From assembly GCF_003627095.1 (NCBI RefSeq), contig NZ_CP032627.1, forward strand, positions 62,001 through 126,000: a stretch of DNA of 64,000 nt, read 5' to 3'. This document shows positions 37,401 to 47,482 of this stretch, piece after piece. Within the stretch, counting starts at the first letter, position 1; each line of letters starts with the position of its first letter. Under the pieces are notes generated by a model. The model was not told the origin of the DNA. It searched no databases and was given only the letters and a program-made list of their open reading frames with translations. The position numbers were made by a program, and so were the translations under genes. Source of the stretch: Lactococcus allomyrinae (GTDB taxonomy: Bacteria > Bacillota > Bacilli > Lactobacillales > Streptococcaceae).

Positions 37401-37890
37401 ATATTTGCTTATCATTTGTAAAACATCAAGATAATGGTTACAATTAGAAAAAGCGAATTTTTAACTTATACTATGGCTAACCCGCTGTAAAAGCCAACAA
37501 CAAATTGAAGTTGCTTTGTGCAACTTCATAACGAAGAAACATAGTATGTCAAGCGTAGTTATCACTAGTCACTTCGGCTTGCTCTTTAGCAGATTACAAT
37601 TTGGAACTTGCCATTTTCGTGGCTTATTGAAATCAGAAGTCGAGTAAAGTGAAGATAGGGCGAATGGACATCTGTGGTAATTTAAAGTGGAACTAGTATA
37701 GCTTACCTCTTAATCTCGAATAACTCGAGTTACTTGATGATAGGGATTAGAGTTAAATGAAGTTTAATAGAGTTTTTTTATTGGTGACATAGTCATTTCA
37801 ATATTTGAGTAAAAATAAATAATCCCAAATGAGCAAAGGTAGATTCTCTTTGAATTTGTACCCTTGGGCCTTATAAGGAGAGTAGATTTG
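37401..37890. repeat. Mosaic repeat upstream of mltG
   Basis: It includes GCTGTAAAAGCCAACAACAAATTGAAGTTGCTTTG (about 37483-37517), GAACTTGCCATTTTCGTGG, AAGTGAAGATAGGGCGAATGGAC (about 37650) and AACTAGTATAG (about 37690). These modules recur in other gaps. No gene is seen. Confidence 0.65.
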
Positions 37891-39501
37891 GTGGATAAAG
37901 ACACAACAGAATTTTCTCGAGAGAGTTTTAAAGAAAAAATTTTGCGTCAGCTTGAAGAAAATGCAACACAGCAATCTCATGAAGAACCTGATTCTAATGA
38001 GAGCTATTTTGAGCGTCCAAAATCAGATTTTAGAACATTAAATCAAAAAGAATCATCTTCTACATTTGAAAAGAGGAAGGTTGAGTTTGAACCTTATAAC
38101 TTACCTGCTTTTGATTTTCCTAAGGATGATGATGACTGGGAAGAAGAATCTGAGGAAAAAACAACAGTTTCTCAGGAAACAGGCTCTTTACGTGAGAAAT
38201 TAGAAGCGCTTGCTTTGGAAGAAACTCAAGAGCAATCAGATTACTCACAATTTTCTAGAAATCAAAATCGATATCAAAAGGAGTCTGGCAAGGAGGAAGT
38301 TATTTCAAATCCAAAACAAGCAAACCGACCGCCGAAGCGCAAACCTTCTAAGAAGAAAAAACGTGGTGCTAAAAAGAAGAAAAAGGTAACCGCAGGGCGA
38401 ATCATCGCTGTGATTGTTTTACTTTTGATTTTAGCTGCTGCTGGGACGGGTTGGTATGGTTATAACTTTATTAAAGCAGGTGTGCAACCTTTAGACAGTA
38501 AAAATCATGTGGTGAAGGCTGTCAATATTCCAGAAGGTGCAAGTAGTAAACAAATTGGTGATATTTTGCAAAAACAATCCATCATAAAAAATGGGATGAT
38601 TTTCCAATACTATACTAAATTTAAAAACTATACAGACTTTAAGAGCGGTTACTACAATCTCTCGCCCGACATGGAGTTATCTGCTATTGCCTCAAAATTA
38701 GAAGAGGGAGGCACACCAAAACCAGTTGCTCCAACGCTAGGAAAAGTGACTATTCCAGAGGGATATACCCTAGAGCAGATTTCTAAAGGAATCACGGTTA
38801 ATGCTGATTCCAAAGATGGTAAGACCCCATTTTCGACGGCTGATTTCATGAAGACCGTACAAGACCCTGTTTTTATTGCAAAAATGGTCAAAGCATATCC
38901 AAAACTCTTTGCCAATTTACCTGATAAAAGTTCAGGAGTGAAATATCAACTGGAGGGCTATTTATTCCCTGCAACTTATGAATATACAAAATCATCAACT
39001 GTTGAAACGATGATTGAGGGGATGATTTCGGCGATGAATACGCAGTTGACACCCTATTATGGCACGATTGCTACGCAAGGAATGACGGTCAATGAAACTT
39101 TGAGTTTAGCGGCTTTAGTTGAAAAAGAAGCGAACAACGATGATGACCGTAGGCAAGTTGCTGGTACATTCTATAATCGAATGAATCAGGGAATGACTTT
39201 AGATTCCAACTCTTCGGTTCTCTATGCTGAAGGACAGTTGGGAGCTAAAACAACATTGAAGCAAGATGCAACGATTGATACAAATCTTGATTCTCCATAC
39301 AATTTGTATGCGAATCAAGGAACGGGACCTGGTCCAATTGATAGTCCAAGTCTATCCTCAATCAAAGCGGTACTTCAACCTGCTCAAAATGATTATCTTT
39401 ATTTTGTTGCCGATGTGACAACAGGCAAAGTCTATTTTGCTAATACATTAGAAGAACAAAATGCAAATGTTCAAACTTATGTTAATGATAAATTGAAATA
39501 A
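37891..39501 (+). CDS. mltG: Endolytic murein transglycosylase MltG
   Basis: MltG cleaves nascent glycan strands at the membrane and so sets peptidoglycan chain length. The 536 residues have a long, charged N-terminal cytosolic part (about 1-160) ending in a Lys-rich stretch KKKKRGAKKKKK. One TM helix follows (IIAVIVLLLILAAAGTGWYGY, about 170-190), then a LysM-like subdomain and the YceG catalytic domain with the glutamate in LAALVEKEANNDDDRR. GTG 37891 follows AAGGAGAG; TTG 37888 is an alternative. The greA promoter overlaps its 3' end. Confidence 0.93.
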   Translation: MDKDTTEFSRESFKEKILRQLEENATQQSHEEPDSNESYFERPKSDFRTLNQKESSSTFEKRKVEFEPYNLPAFDFPKDDDDWEEESEEKTTVSQETGSLREKLEALALEETQEQSDYSQFSRNQNRYQKESGKEEVISNPKQANRPPKRKPSKKKKRGAKKKKKVTAGRIIAVIVLLLILAAAGTGWYGYNFIKAGVQPLDSKNHVVKAVNIPEGASSKQIGDILQKQSIIKNGMIFQYYTKFKNYTDFKSGYYNLSPDMELSAIASKLEEGGTPKPVAPTLGKVTIPEGYTLEQISKGITVNADSKDGKTPFSTADFMKTVQDPVFIAKMVKAYPKLFANLPDKSSGVKYQLEGYLFPATYEYTKSSTVETMIEGMISAMNTQLTPYYGTIATQGMTVNETLSLAALVEKEANNDDDRRQVAGTFYNRMNQGMTLDSNSSVLYAEGQLGAKTTLKQDATIDTNLDSPYNLYANQGTGPGPIDSPSLSSIKAVLQPAQNDYLYFVADVTTGKVYFANTLEEQNANVQTYVNDKLK

Positions 39502-39521
39502 AGCAATGATTTTTCTATAAT
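39493..39521 (+). promoter_or_regulatory. greA promoter overlapping the mltG stop
   Basis: TTGAAA (39493-39498), exact 17-bp spacer, TATAAT (39516-39521). The -35 is inside the last mltG codons. Confidence 0.85.
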
Positions 39522-39612
39522 AGTATCTCACTTGAATGAGAGGAAAGTAGAAAAATTGTTTTAACCGGGAGTGCATCTCTGGATAAAGTTTATAAAAAAA
39601 GGAAAAATAAAA

Positions 39613-40083
39613 ATGGAAAAAACATTCCCAATGACCCAAGAAGGTCTTGATAAATTAAAAGCTGAACTTGAAAATCTTAAGCTCGTAAAACGCCCAGAAG
39701 TGATTGATCGTATCAAGGTAGCACGTAGTTATGGTGACCTTTCTGAAAACTCAGAATATGAAGCTGCAAAAGATGAACAAGCTTTCATAGAAGGACGTAT
39801 TTCTACAGTTGAAACAATGATTCGTTATGCGGAAATTGTAGACAACGCTAAAATAGCTAAAGACGAAGTGGCATTAGGTAAAAGAGTAACTTTTGTCGAA
39901 GAAGGTGAAACTGACGAAGAGTCTTATCAAATCGTAGGTACTGCTGAAGCAGACCCATTTACTGGTAAAATTTCAAATGAATCACCTATTGCACGTGTCC
40001 TTATTGGTAAAAAAGTGGGTGACACAGTCAATGTTCCTTTACCTGTTGGCGAAATGACAGTAAAAATTGTCAGCGTTGATTGA
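39613..40083 (+). CDS. greA: Transcript cleavage factor GreA
   Basis: GreA rescues backtracked RNA polymerase by stimulating RNA cleavage. The 156 residues match the usual length. The N-terminal coiled coil carries the acidic tip [22 protein letters not shown] (about 37-58), followed by the C-terminal FKBP-like domain with [17 protein letters not shown] 39613 follows AAAGGA; an in-frame upstream ATG at 39571 gives an atypical extension and is rejected. It has its own promoter within the end of mltG, so it can be expressed independently of it. A terminator follows. Confidence 0.97.
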   Translation: MEKTFPMTQEGLDKLKAELENLKLVKRPEVIDRIKVARSYGDLSENSEYEAAKDEQAFIEGRISTVETMIRYAEIVDNAKIAKDEVALGKRVTFVEEGETDEESYQIVGTAEADPFTGKISNESPIARVLIGKKVGDTVNVPLPVGEMTVKIVSVD

Positions 40084-40165
40084 TATTGGGAAAATCTTTG
40101 GTTGTACTAATAGTGAAAAAACTAAAATTATAACTGTCAGTTAATAAAGTAAAAAATTAATCATT

Positions 40166-40191
40166 AAAAGCTATCACTGATAGCTTTTTTG
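40166..40191 (+). terminator. greA terminator
   Basis: AAAAGCTATCA-ct-GATAGCTTTTTT, with another CTGACAG...CTGTCAG pair just downstream (about 40197-40215). Confidence 0.85.
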
Positions 40192-40242
40192 TTTACTGAC
40201 AGAATTTCTGTCAGTTTGTCAGTTCCTTGCAAATTGCTTCTT

Positions 40243-40289
40243 TTGGTAAAATTCCTAAATTTTAGGTATAATAGTCAGTAATAGTCAAA
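40243..40289 (+). promoter_or_regulatory. ctsR promoter with CtsR operator
   Basis: TTGGTA (40243-40248), 18-bp spacer, TATAAT (40267-40272). Immediately after comes a direct heptad repeat AGTCAGT-AAT-AGTCAAA (40273-40289), which matches the CtsR box pattern RGTCAAA-NAN-RGTCAAA with two changes in the first half. This indicates autoregulated heat-shock control of ctsR-clpC. Confidence 0.8.
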
Positions 40290-40577
40290 GATTATATTTT
40301 AGATTATCCGACTTTGCTAAAGTTTTTCCCTAATAAAAGAAATTGTAAGGATAAATGATTTAATATACACTCATTCTATTTTAAAATCTAGCAGGATTTT
40401 ATGCTCCATACAGTTGCGGAGTAATGTTAACTCATGGCTGTTTTTCACAACGGATTAATTATAGAAAATTACTGAAATAATAAAATGATAATTGTACGAA
40501 TGTATTCATTCAACTTTGAATGCTTGTCAAGGCTGGACGAATATCAAATACGAAAAGAATAGGAAAGGATGGAAAAA
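40290..40577 (+). other. Long ctsR leader
   Basis: About 290 nt separate the CtsR-box promoter from ctsR. The leader contains a partial mosaic-repeat segment (TTTTAAAATCTAGCAGGATTTTA, also at 15.86 kb in inverted form) and the pair GAATGTATTCATTC / AACTTTGAATGC. No gene is seen; a second, closer promoter was not found. Confidence 0.45.
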
Positions 40578-41030
40578 ATGTCTACTCAAAACACATCGGA
40601 TATCATTGAAGCCTATCTTAGACGGTTACTTGAAGAAGCACAGGAAATAGAAATAAAGCGCGCTGATTTGGCAAATCAGTTTGATGTTGTTCCTAGCCAG
40701 ATAAATTATGTCATTAAGACACGATTTACAGCGTCAAAAGGTTTTGATGTTGAGTCAAAACGTGGTGGTGGAGGCTACATCAAAATTGTAAAATACCACT
40801 ATTCGGCACGGCATGAATTTTTGACAGCACTCTATCAGAAGATTCCATCAAATCTGTCAGTAAAGGCGGCTCATGATGTCATTCAGCATCTTTTTGATGA
40901 AAAGGTACTGACAGAACGAGAAGGAAACTTACTATTACTTGTCATTACTGACGGAAATATCAGCCCATTTACGCGTGGAACGATGATGAAAAGTATAATA
41001 AACAGATTGGACCGTGATGATGAAATTTGA
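40578..41030 (+). CDS. ctsR: Transcriptional repressor CtsR
   Basis: CtsR represses clp and other heat-shock genes and is inactivated at high temperature. The 150 residues include the N-terminal winged helix-turn-helix (about 4-70: SDIIEAYLRRLLEEAQEIEIKRADLANQFDVVPSQINYVIKTRF) with the thermosensing glycine-rich RGGGGYIKI loop, and a C-terminal dimerisation/arginine-phosphate domain. ATG 40578 lies 9 nt after AGGAAAGG; the earlier ATG 40569 abuts the SD. It overlaps clpC by 14 nt, so the two are coupled. As in other lactococci, no mcsA or mcsB follows. Confidence 0.95.
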   Translation: MSTQNTSDIIEAYLRRLLEEAQEIEIKRADLANQFDVVPSQINYVIKTRFTASKGFDVESKRGGGGYIKIVKYHYSARHEFLTALYQKIPSNLSVKAAHDVIQHLFDEKVLTEREGNLLLLVITDGNISPFTRGTMMKSIINRLDRDDEI

Positions 41031-43470
41031 AAATATAGAATACACAACTACTGTAGAGCAAATACTTGATAAGGCAGCAGAGTATGCTTACTATTATCAG
41101 TATGGTGCAATTGAAAGTGCTCATATTTTAGCAGCAATGACAACGACTGCTGGCTCGATTGCTTTTAGTGTACTTGCCGGAATGAAAGTTGATTCCTCAG
41201 ATTTATTGATTGATGTGGAAGATTTATCTAGCCATGTTGTTGTTAAACGTGAAAAGTTAAGATTTTCTCCTAGAGCAGAAGAAATTATTCAATTGGCGGG
41301 ACTTTTAGCGATACACAATGGAGCTAAGGTTGTAGGCACAGAACACCTTCTTTATGCTCTTTTACAAATTGAGGATGGTTTTGCATTGCAACTGTTGAAA
41401 TTGCAAAAAGTGAATATCGTATCTGTCAGAAAAGAGTTAGAAAAGCGGACGGGTCTAAAGATACCCGAAGCTAGGAAAACAGTCACACCAATGTCTAAGA
41501 GAAACCTTGCTAAACGAGTTTCAGCGACGTCCACAACACCAACTCTGGACTCAGTTTCTTCTGATTTGACAGAATCTGCACGCGAAGGAAAGCTTGACCC
41601 AATGATTGGTCGTGAGGCTGAAGTCGAACGTTTGATTCATATATTAAGTCGACGGACGAAAAATAATCCTGTGCTTGTTGGAGAACCTGGAGTAGGTAAA
41701 TCAGCGATTATTGAAGGTCTGGCTCAACGTATTGTAACAGGAGATGTTCCAGTTGGACTGATGAATAGTCGGATTATGGCATTAAATATGGCGACTGTTG
41801 TTGCTGGTACAAAATTTCGAGGAGAATTTGAAGACCGTTTGACAGCAATTGTAGAAGAAGTAAGTAGCGACCCAGATGTTATTATTTTCATTGATGAACT
41901 TCATACAATTATCGGTGCAGGTGGTGGCATGGATTCAGTCAATGATGCGGCAAATATTTTGAAACCAGCACTTGCGCGAGGTGATTTTCAAATGATAGGT
42001 GCAACAACTTATCATGAATATCAAAAATATATTGAAAAAGATGAAGCATTGGAACGTCGCCTTGCTAGGATAAATGTTGAAGAACCAACAACTGACGAAG
42101 CTATTTCTATCCTTCAAGGCTTGAAAGAAAAATTTGAAGATTACCATAGGGTTGCATTTACTGACGAAGCCATCAAAAGTGCTGTGACTTTGAGTGTTCG
42201 TTACATGACAAATAGAAAATTACCTGACAAAGCTATTGACTTACTCGATGAGGCGGCGGCATCAGTAAAAATTTCTGTAAAAAATCAACAAACGAAACGC
42301 TTAGAACTCGAAAAAGAACTGACAGAAGCCAAAAAAGAATTAGCAGAATCAGTCATTCAACTTGATGTGAAAGCGTCACGAGAAAAAGAAAAAGTTGTTC
42401 AAAAGATTGCTGACAAGATTAATAAATTTTCTGTCAGCACTGACAAAAAACAAGAAGTCACTGATAAAGCTGTCATTGCTGTTGCTTCAACACTGACAGG
42501 AGTTCCAATCACTCAAATGACAAAATCTGAAAGTGAACGCCTGATTAAACTTGAGCAAGAACTTCATAAACGAGTTGTTGGACAAGAAGAAGCGATTTCA
42601 GCAGTATCAAGAGCAATTAGACGAGCAAGATCAGGTGTCTCAGATAGCCGAAGACCAATGGGATCCTTTATGTTTCTCGGTCCAACAGGTGTTGGTAAGA
42701 CAGAACTTGCAAAAGCACTAGCTGACAGTGTCTTTGGAAGTGAGGATAGCATGATTCGCGTGGATATGAGTGAATACATGGAAAAACACTCAACTTCTCG
42801 TTTGATTGGAGCACCTCCAGGATATGTTGGATATGATGAAGGTGGGCAACTAACAGAGCGTGTCCGCAATAAACCGTACTCTGTGATTTTACTTGATGAG
42901 GTTGAAAAAGCTCATCCAGATGTCTTCAATATTATGTTGCAAATTCTTGATGATGGATTTGTCACAGATACAAAAGGAAGAAAAGTTGACTTTAGAAACA
43001 CAATTATCATCATGACTTCGAACCTTGGGGCAACAGCATTACGTGACGATAAAACCGTTGGATTTGGAGCAAAAGATATCTCCGCTGATTATAAAGCAAT
43101 GAAAGCACGGATTCTCGAAGAATTAAAACGCCACTATCGTCCAGAGTTTCTCAATCGAATTGATGAAACAATCGTCTTCCACCCACTTGCTACCCATGAA
43201 ATTGAACAGATAGTAAAAATTATGAGTAAATCTCTCATCAAACGACTGTCAGAGCAAAAAGTTCACATTAAACTCACATCAGCAGCAGCAAAACTGATTG
43301 CAGAAGTTGGATTTGACCCTGAATATGGGGCTCGTCCTTTGCGTAAAGCGCTCCAACGCGAAGTAGAAGATGTTTTGAGTGAACAACTTCTGACAGGAGA
43401 AATCAAGTCTGGCGATAGTATTTCTATCGGTGTGGCTAATAAAAAGATTAAAATCACTCATATTATTTGA
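41017..43470 (+). CDS. clpC: AAA+ unfoldase ClpC
   Basis: ClpC unfolds substrates for the ClpP protease (clpP lies at the far end of this window). The 817 residues contain an N-terminal Clp repeat domain (about 1-145) and two AAA+ modules: the first with Walker A GEPGVGKS (about 222) and Walker B VIIFIDELHTIIGAGG, the second with Walker A GPTGVGKT (about 554) and ILLDEVEKAHPDVF. The ClpP-contact loop is expected between them; the middle region is a short coiled coil. It starts at ATG 41017 or 41020 inside ctsR. The insert contains CTGTCAGCACTGACA (about 42431). Confidence 0.96.
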   Translation: MMKFENIEYTTTVEQILDKAAEYAYYYQYGAIESAHILAAMTTTAGSIAFSVLAGMKVDSSDLLIDVEDLSSHVVVKREKLRFSPRAEEIIQLAGLLAIHNGAKVVGTEHLLYALLQIEDGFALQLLKLQKVNIVSVRKELEKRTGLKIPEARKTVTPMSKRNLAKRVSATSTTPTLDSVSSDLTESAREGKLDPMIGREAEVERLIHILSRRTKNNPVLVGEPGVGKSAIIEGLAQRIVTGDVPVGLMNSRIMALNMATVVAGTKFRGEFEDRLTAIVEEVSSDPDVIIFIDELHTIIGAGGGMDSVNDAANILKPALARGDFQMIGATTYHEYQKYIEKDEALERRLARINVEEPTTDEAISILQGLKEKFEDYHRVAFTDEAIKSAVTLSVRYMTNRKLPDKAIDLLDEAAASVKISVKNQQTKRLELEKELTEAKKELAESVIQLDVKASREKEKVVQKIADKINKFSVSTDKKQEVTDKAVIAVASTLTGVPITQMTKSESERLIKLEQELHKRVVGQEEAISAVSRAIRRARSGVSDSRRPMGSFMFLGPTGVGKTELAKALADSVFGSEDSMIRVDMSEYMEKHSTSRLIGAPPGYVGYDEGGQLTERVRNKPYSVILLDEVEKAHPDVFNIMLQILDDGFVTDTKGRKVDFRNTIIIMTSNLGATALRDDKTVGFGAKDISADYKAMKARILEELKRHYRPEFLNRIDETIVFHPLATHEIEQIVKIMSKSLIKRLSEQKVHIKLTSAAAKLIAEVGFDPEYGARPLRKALQREVEDVLSEQLLTGEIKSGDSISIGVANKKIKITHII

Positions 43471-43617
43471 GGTGTAAGCAGTTTCATGTTATAATTACAT
43501 TAGAAATAAAGGAAAGGACGGTTCTGCAAGCAACAGAAAAGTCTTCTCTAAGAGAGTGCTAAATATACTCTAGAAAAAAGCTTGAATGTGCTTGAAGTCC
43601 GTTAAAGAGGTACTCTT

Positions 43618-44175
43618 ATGATCAAATTCAATATCCGTGGCGAAAACGTCGAAGTTACCGATGCAATCCGCGCTTATGTTGAAGATAAAATTGGAAAACT
43701 CAACAAATACTTCAACGATGGTCATGAAGTGACAGCCTATGTAAATCTGAAAATTTACACTGAAAAACGTGCAAAAGTTGAAGTGACGCTTCCTGCTAAG
43801 AATGTAACATTACGTGCAGAAGATACATCACAAGATATGTATGCATCAATTGATTTTGTTGAAGAAAAACTTGAACGTCAAATTCGTAAATACAAAACTC
43901 GAATGAATCGTAAACCTCGCAATGCTAAACCAACAGGGCAAGTTTTTGCAGATGAGTTTGCTCCGCTTGACCAAGCGGATGAAGTAAAAGATGATAGCAT
44001 CAGCATTGTTCGTACAAAACATGTCGCTTTGAAACCAATGGATGCTGAAGAAGCAGCACTGCAAATGGATATGTTGGGTCATGATTTCTATGTGTTTACT
44101 GATGCAGACACTAATGAAACTCATGTCGTTTATCGTCGTACAGATGGTCGTTTTGGCTTAATTGAAACAGAATAA
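43618..44175 (+). CDS. hpf: Long-form ribosome hibernation promoting factor
   Basis: HPF binds the 30S subunit and dimerises ribosomes into 100S particles during stationary phase. The 185 residues are the long form: N-terminal ribosome-binding domain (about 1-100, MIKFNIRGENVEVTDAIRAYVEDKIGKLNKYF) and a C-terminal dimerisation domain (about 130-185, VRTKHVALKPMDAEEAALQMDMLGHDFYVFTDADTNETHVVYRRTDGRFGLIE). ATG 43618 follows AAGAGG. A TATAAT at about 43489-43494 gives a leader of about 120 nt with a CTTCTCTAAGAGAG hairpin. Confidence 0.96.
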   Translation: MIKFNIRGENVEVTDAIRAYVEDKIGKLNKYFNDGHEVTAYVNLKIYTEKRAKVEVTLPAKNVTLRAEDTSQDMYASIDFVEEKLERQIRKYKTRMNRKPRNAKPTGQVFADEFAPLDQADEVKDDSISIVRTKHVALKPMDAEEAALQMDMLGHDFYVFTDADTNETHVVYRRTDGRFGLIETE

Positions 44176-44182
44176 GGATAAA

Positions 44183-44209
44183 AGGGCTAGGATTTCCTAG
44201 TCTTTTTGT
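44183..44209 (+). terminator. hpf terminator
   Basis: GGCTAGG-attt-CCTAGTC (one G-T pair) followed by TTTTT. Confidence 0.8.
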
Positions 44210-44341
44210 CATATTTTTTGATAAATATAATAAGCATTTTTAAGATAAATTAAATAAAAAAGAGGTAAAATTTTAGAAAAAGAATAGAATGAAAATGTAA
44301 GCGTAAAACCTTGTGAAATTTAGCTTTGCTAAGATTTTCAC

Positions 44342-44370
44342 TTGAAAATTTAGAAGAAAAATAGTAAAAT
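44342..44370 (+). promoter_or_regulatory. eno promoter
   Basis: TTGAAA, 17-bp spacer, TAAAAT, about 50 bp upstream of the start codon. A cre-like TGTAAGCGTAAAAC at 44296-44309 matches most but not all consensus positions. Confidence 0.75.
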
Positions 44371-44384
44371 CAGAGATGTATTAA

Positions 44385-45722
<1,338 letters not shown>

Positions 45723-45737
45723 GATGTGAAATGTTAA

Positions 45738-45766
45738 AAACTCTCCTTAGGGAGAGCTTTTTTTGT
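45738..45766 (+). terminator. eno terminator
   Basis: ACTCTCC-ttagg-GAGAGCTTTTTTT hairpin with a T-tail. Confidence 0.9.
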
Positions 45767-46290
45767 CCAAGATATTTAGAGCAATCAATAATAGTGGGAG
45801 ACCAGATTTATCACGTATAATGAAAAGTCAATATATCCATAGTCTTAACAGAAAGATGACAAGAAATCATTGTTGGAATTGCGCCTAGGTATGATACAGG
45901 TCCAGCAAGTAAGTATCAAAGGTACTTGATTTGAAAAGAATTATTTTATCCGAATTTACAATTGCTTCGTGGACAGTTTGATAGTTTGTTTCTAGAATCA
46001 ACGTCAGTGAAAGTAAGAGGATTTTTATCAAAAATGATTTTGCTGTTAGAGAATTTCTCTGATAAAATTAATGGTTCATACTTAAATTTCATAAGTTCCC
46101 CTCTAATTTTACAAAGGTTATTATATTATGAAGTATTAAAAAAAATACTCCAAAGATTAAGGAAATTTGGATTATTAAAAAGTGACATTAGGAGTATAAA
46201 AATAGAAAAAATTTGTTACAATTAGTCTATAATCATGAGCATTGTATGCTCAATTATGATAAGAAATAGGAAAGCATGAATTAACAATCA
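45767..46290. other. 500-bp gap between eno and corA
   Basis: No credible gene is seen. An 87-codon frame (45962-46225) starts with TTG, lacks an SD and has unusual Leu/Ile/Lys-rich content; it may be a remnant. A promoter-like TTGTTACAATTAGTC region at about 46210-46225 and AATTATGATAAGAAATAGGAAAGC before corA are visible. A three-codon ORF (ATG AAT TAA) stands between the SD-like AGGAAAG and the corA start. Confidence 0.4.
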
Positions 46291-47208
46291 ATGATTAAAA
46301 ACTACGAACTTTCAAGTGCCAAAAAATTGACTTCAACACCTGACATGAAAAACTTTACCTATGTGTTGAATCCAACACGAGAAGAAATTGGCACTGTCTC
46401 GGAATATTATGATTTTCCATTTGACTATGTTTCGGGGATTCTTGATGATTATGAAAATGCCCGTTTTGAAACGGATGATAATGATAATAATCTGATTTTG
46501 CTCCAGTATCCAGCGCTTTCAAATTATGGTGAAGTTGCTACTTTTCCATATTCTTTAGTTTGGACAAAAAATGAATCGGTCATTCTTGCACTCAATCATG
46601 AGATTGATAGTCGTATGATTTTTGATAGAGAGTATGATTATAAACGTTACAAACATCAATTGATTTTTCAGGTAATGTATCAAATGACTCATGCTTATCA
46701 TGACTATCTGCGAGAGTTTAGGACTCGGCGTAGAAGACTCGAAGTTGGAATTAAAAATTCAACTAAAAACGATCAAATTGTAGATATGATAGCAATCCAA
46801 GCAAGTCTGATTTATTTTGAAGATGCTTTACATAATAATATTCAAGTTTTGCGCAAATTTATTGATTATTTACGAGAAGATGATGAAGACGGTTTTGCAG
46901 ATAAGATTTATGATATTTTTGTTGAAACAGACCAAGCATATACAGAAACAAAGATTCAACTTAAATTACTCGAAAATTTACGGGATTTGTTCTCAAATAT
47001 TGTAAGTAATAATTTGAATATTGTGATGAAAATTATGACTTCTGCGACTTTTGTTTTAGGGATTCCCGCGGTAATTGTCGGTTTTTATGGGATGAATGTT
47101 CCAATTCCTGGTCAAGCAATTAAATGGATGGTTTGGGCTATTTTAGTGGTGATTGTCGTGGTAAGTGGTTGGGTAACCTGGCTTTTGCATCGAAAAGATA
47201 TGTTATAA
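46291..47208 (+). CDS. corA: CorA-family magnesium transporter
   Basis: CorA proteins are pentameric divalent-cation channels, mainly for Mg2+. The 305 residues have a large cytosolic N-terminal domain and two C-terminal transmembrane helices (about 247-268 and 278-300). The diagnostic GMN motif FYGMNVPIPG lies in the loop between them. ATG 46291 has a distant SD-like AGGAAA about 20 nt upstream; a mini-ORF (ATG AAT TAA) sits in between. It appears monocistronic. Confidence 0.93.
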   Translation: MIKNYELSSAKKLTSTPDMKNFTYVLNPTREEIGTVSEYYDFPFDYVSGILDDYENARFETDDNDNNLILLQYPALSNYGEVATFPYSLVWTKNESVILALNHEIDSRMIFDREYDYKRYKHQLIFQVMYQMTHAYHDYLREFRTRRRRLEVGIKNSTKNDQIVDMIAIQASLIYFEDALHNNIQVLRKFIDYLREDDEDGFADKIYDIFVETDQAYTETKIQLKLLENLRDLFSNIVSNNLNIVMKIMTSATFVLGIPAVIVGFYGMNVPIPGQAIKWMVWAILVVIVVVSGWVTWLLHRKDML

Positions 47209-47411
47209 AATGGGATAATTTATTTATCCTATTTATTTTTTTGTGAAAAAATTATTTTGATTAGTCAAGAGTTGTATTTATCAATATTAGTAAGAAATAG
47301 TTTGTGAAATATTGAAAGAAAGTAGATAAAAAATAGCTAAAATATTATAACAGATATTAAAATAATAATAACTGTACTAGTAAAGAATGTGCGATTTATT
47401 CAGGATTTTTT

Positions 47412-47439
47412 TTGATATCCGCAAACTGTATGATATAAT
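47412..47439 (+). promoter_or_regulatory. pfl promoter
   Basis: TTGATA (47412-47417), 16-bp spacer and extended -10 TGATATAAT ending at 47439. No clear FNR-type or cre operator is seen. Confidence 0.75.
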
Positions 47440-47482
47440 TAAAATGTAATCTGAAACAGAAAGAACAAAGGAGATTTTCAAA

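Noticed and set aside
44296-44309. cre-like site upstream of eno
   Set aside because: It misses conserved positions at its 3' half; noted in the promoter entry but not called as a CcpA site.
45962-46225. 87-codon open frame between eno and corA
   Set aside because: TTG start, no SD, biased composition and no recognisable motif; kept only as a possible remnant.
47255-47266. FNR-like TTGATTAGTCAA upstream of pfl
   Set aside because: The two halves are 2 bp too close for the TTGAT-N4-ATCAA site and lie far from the promoter.
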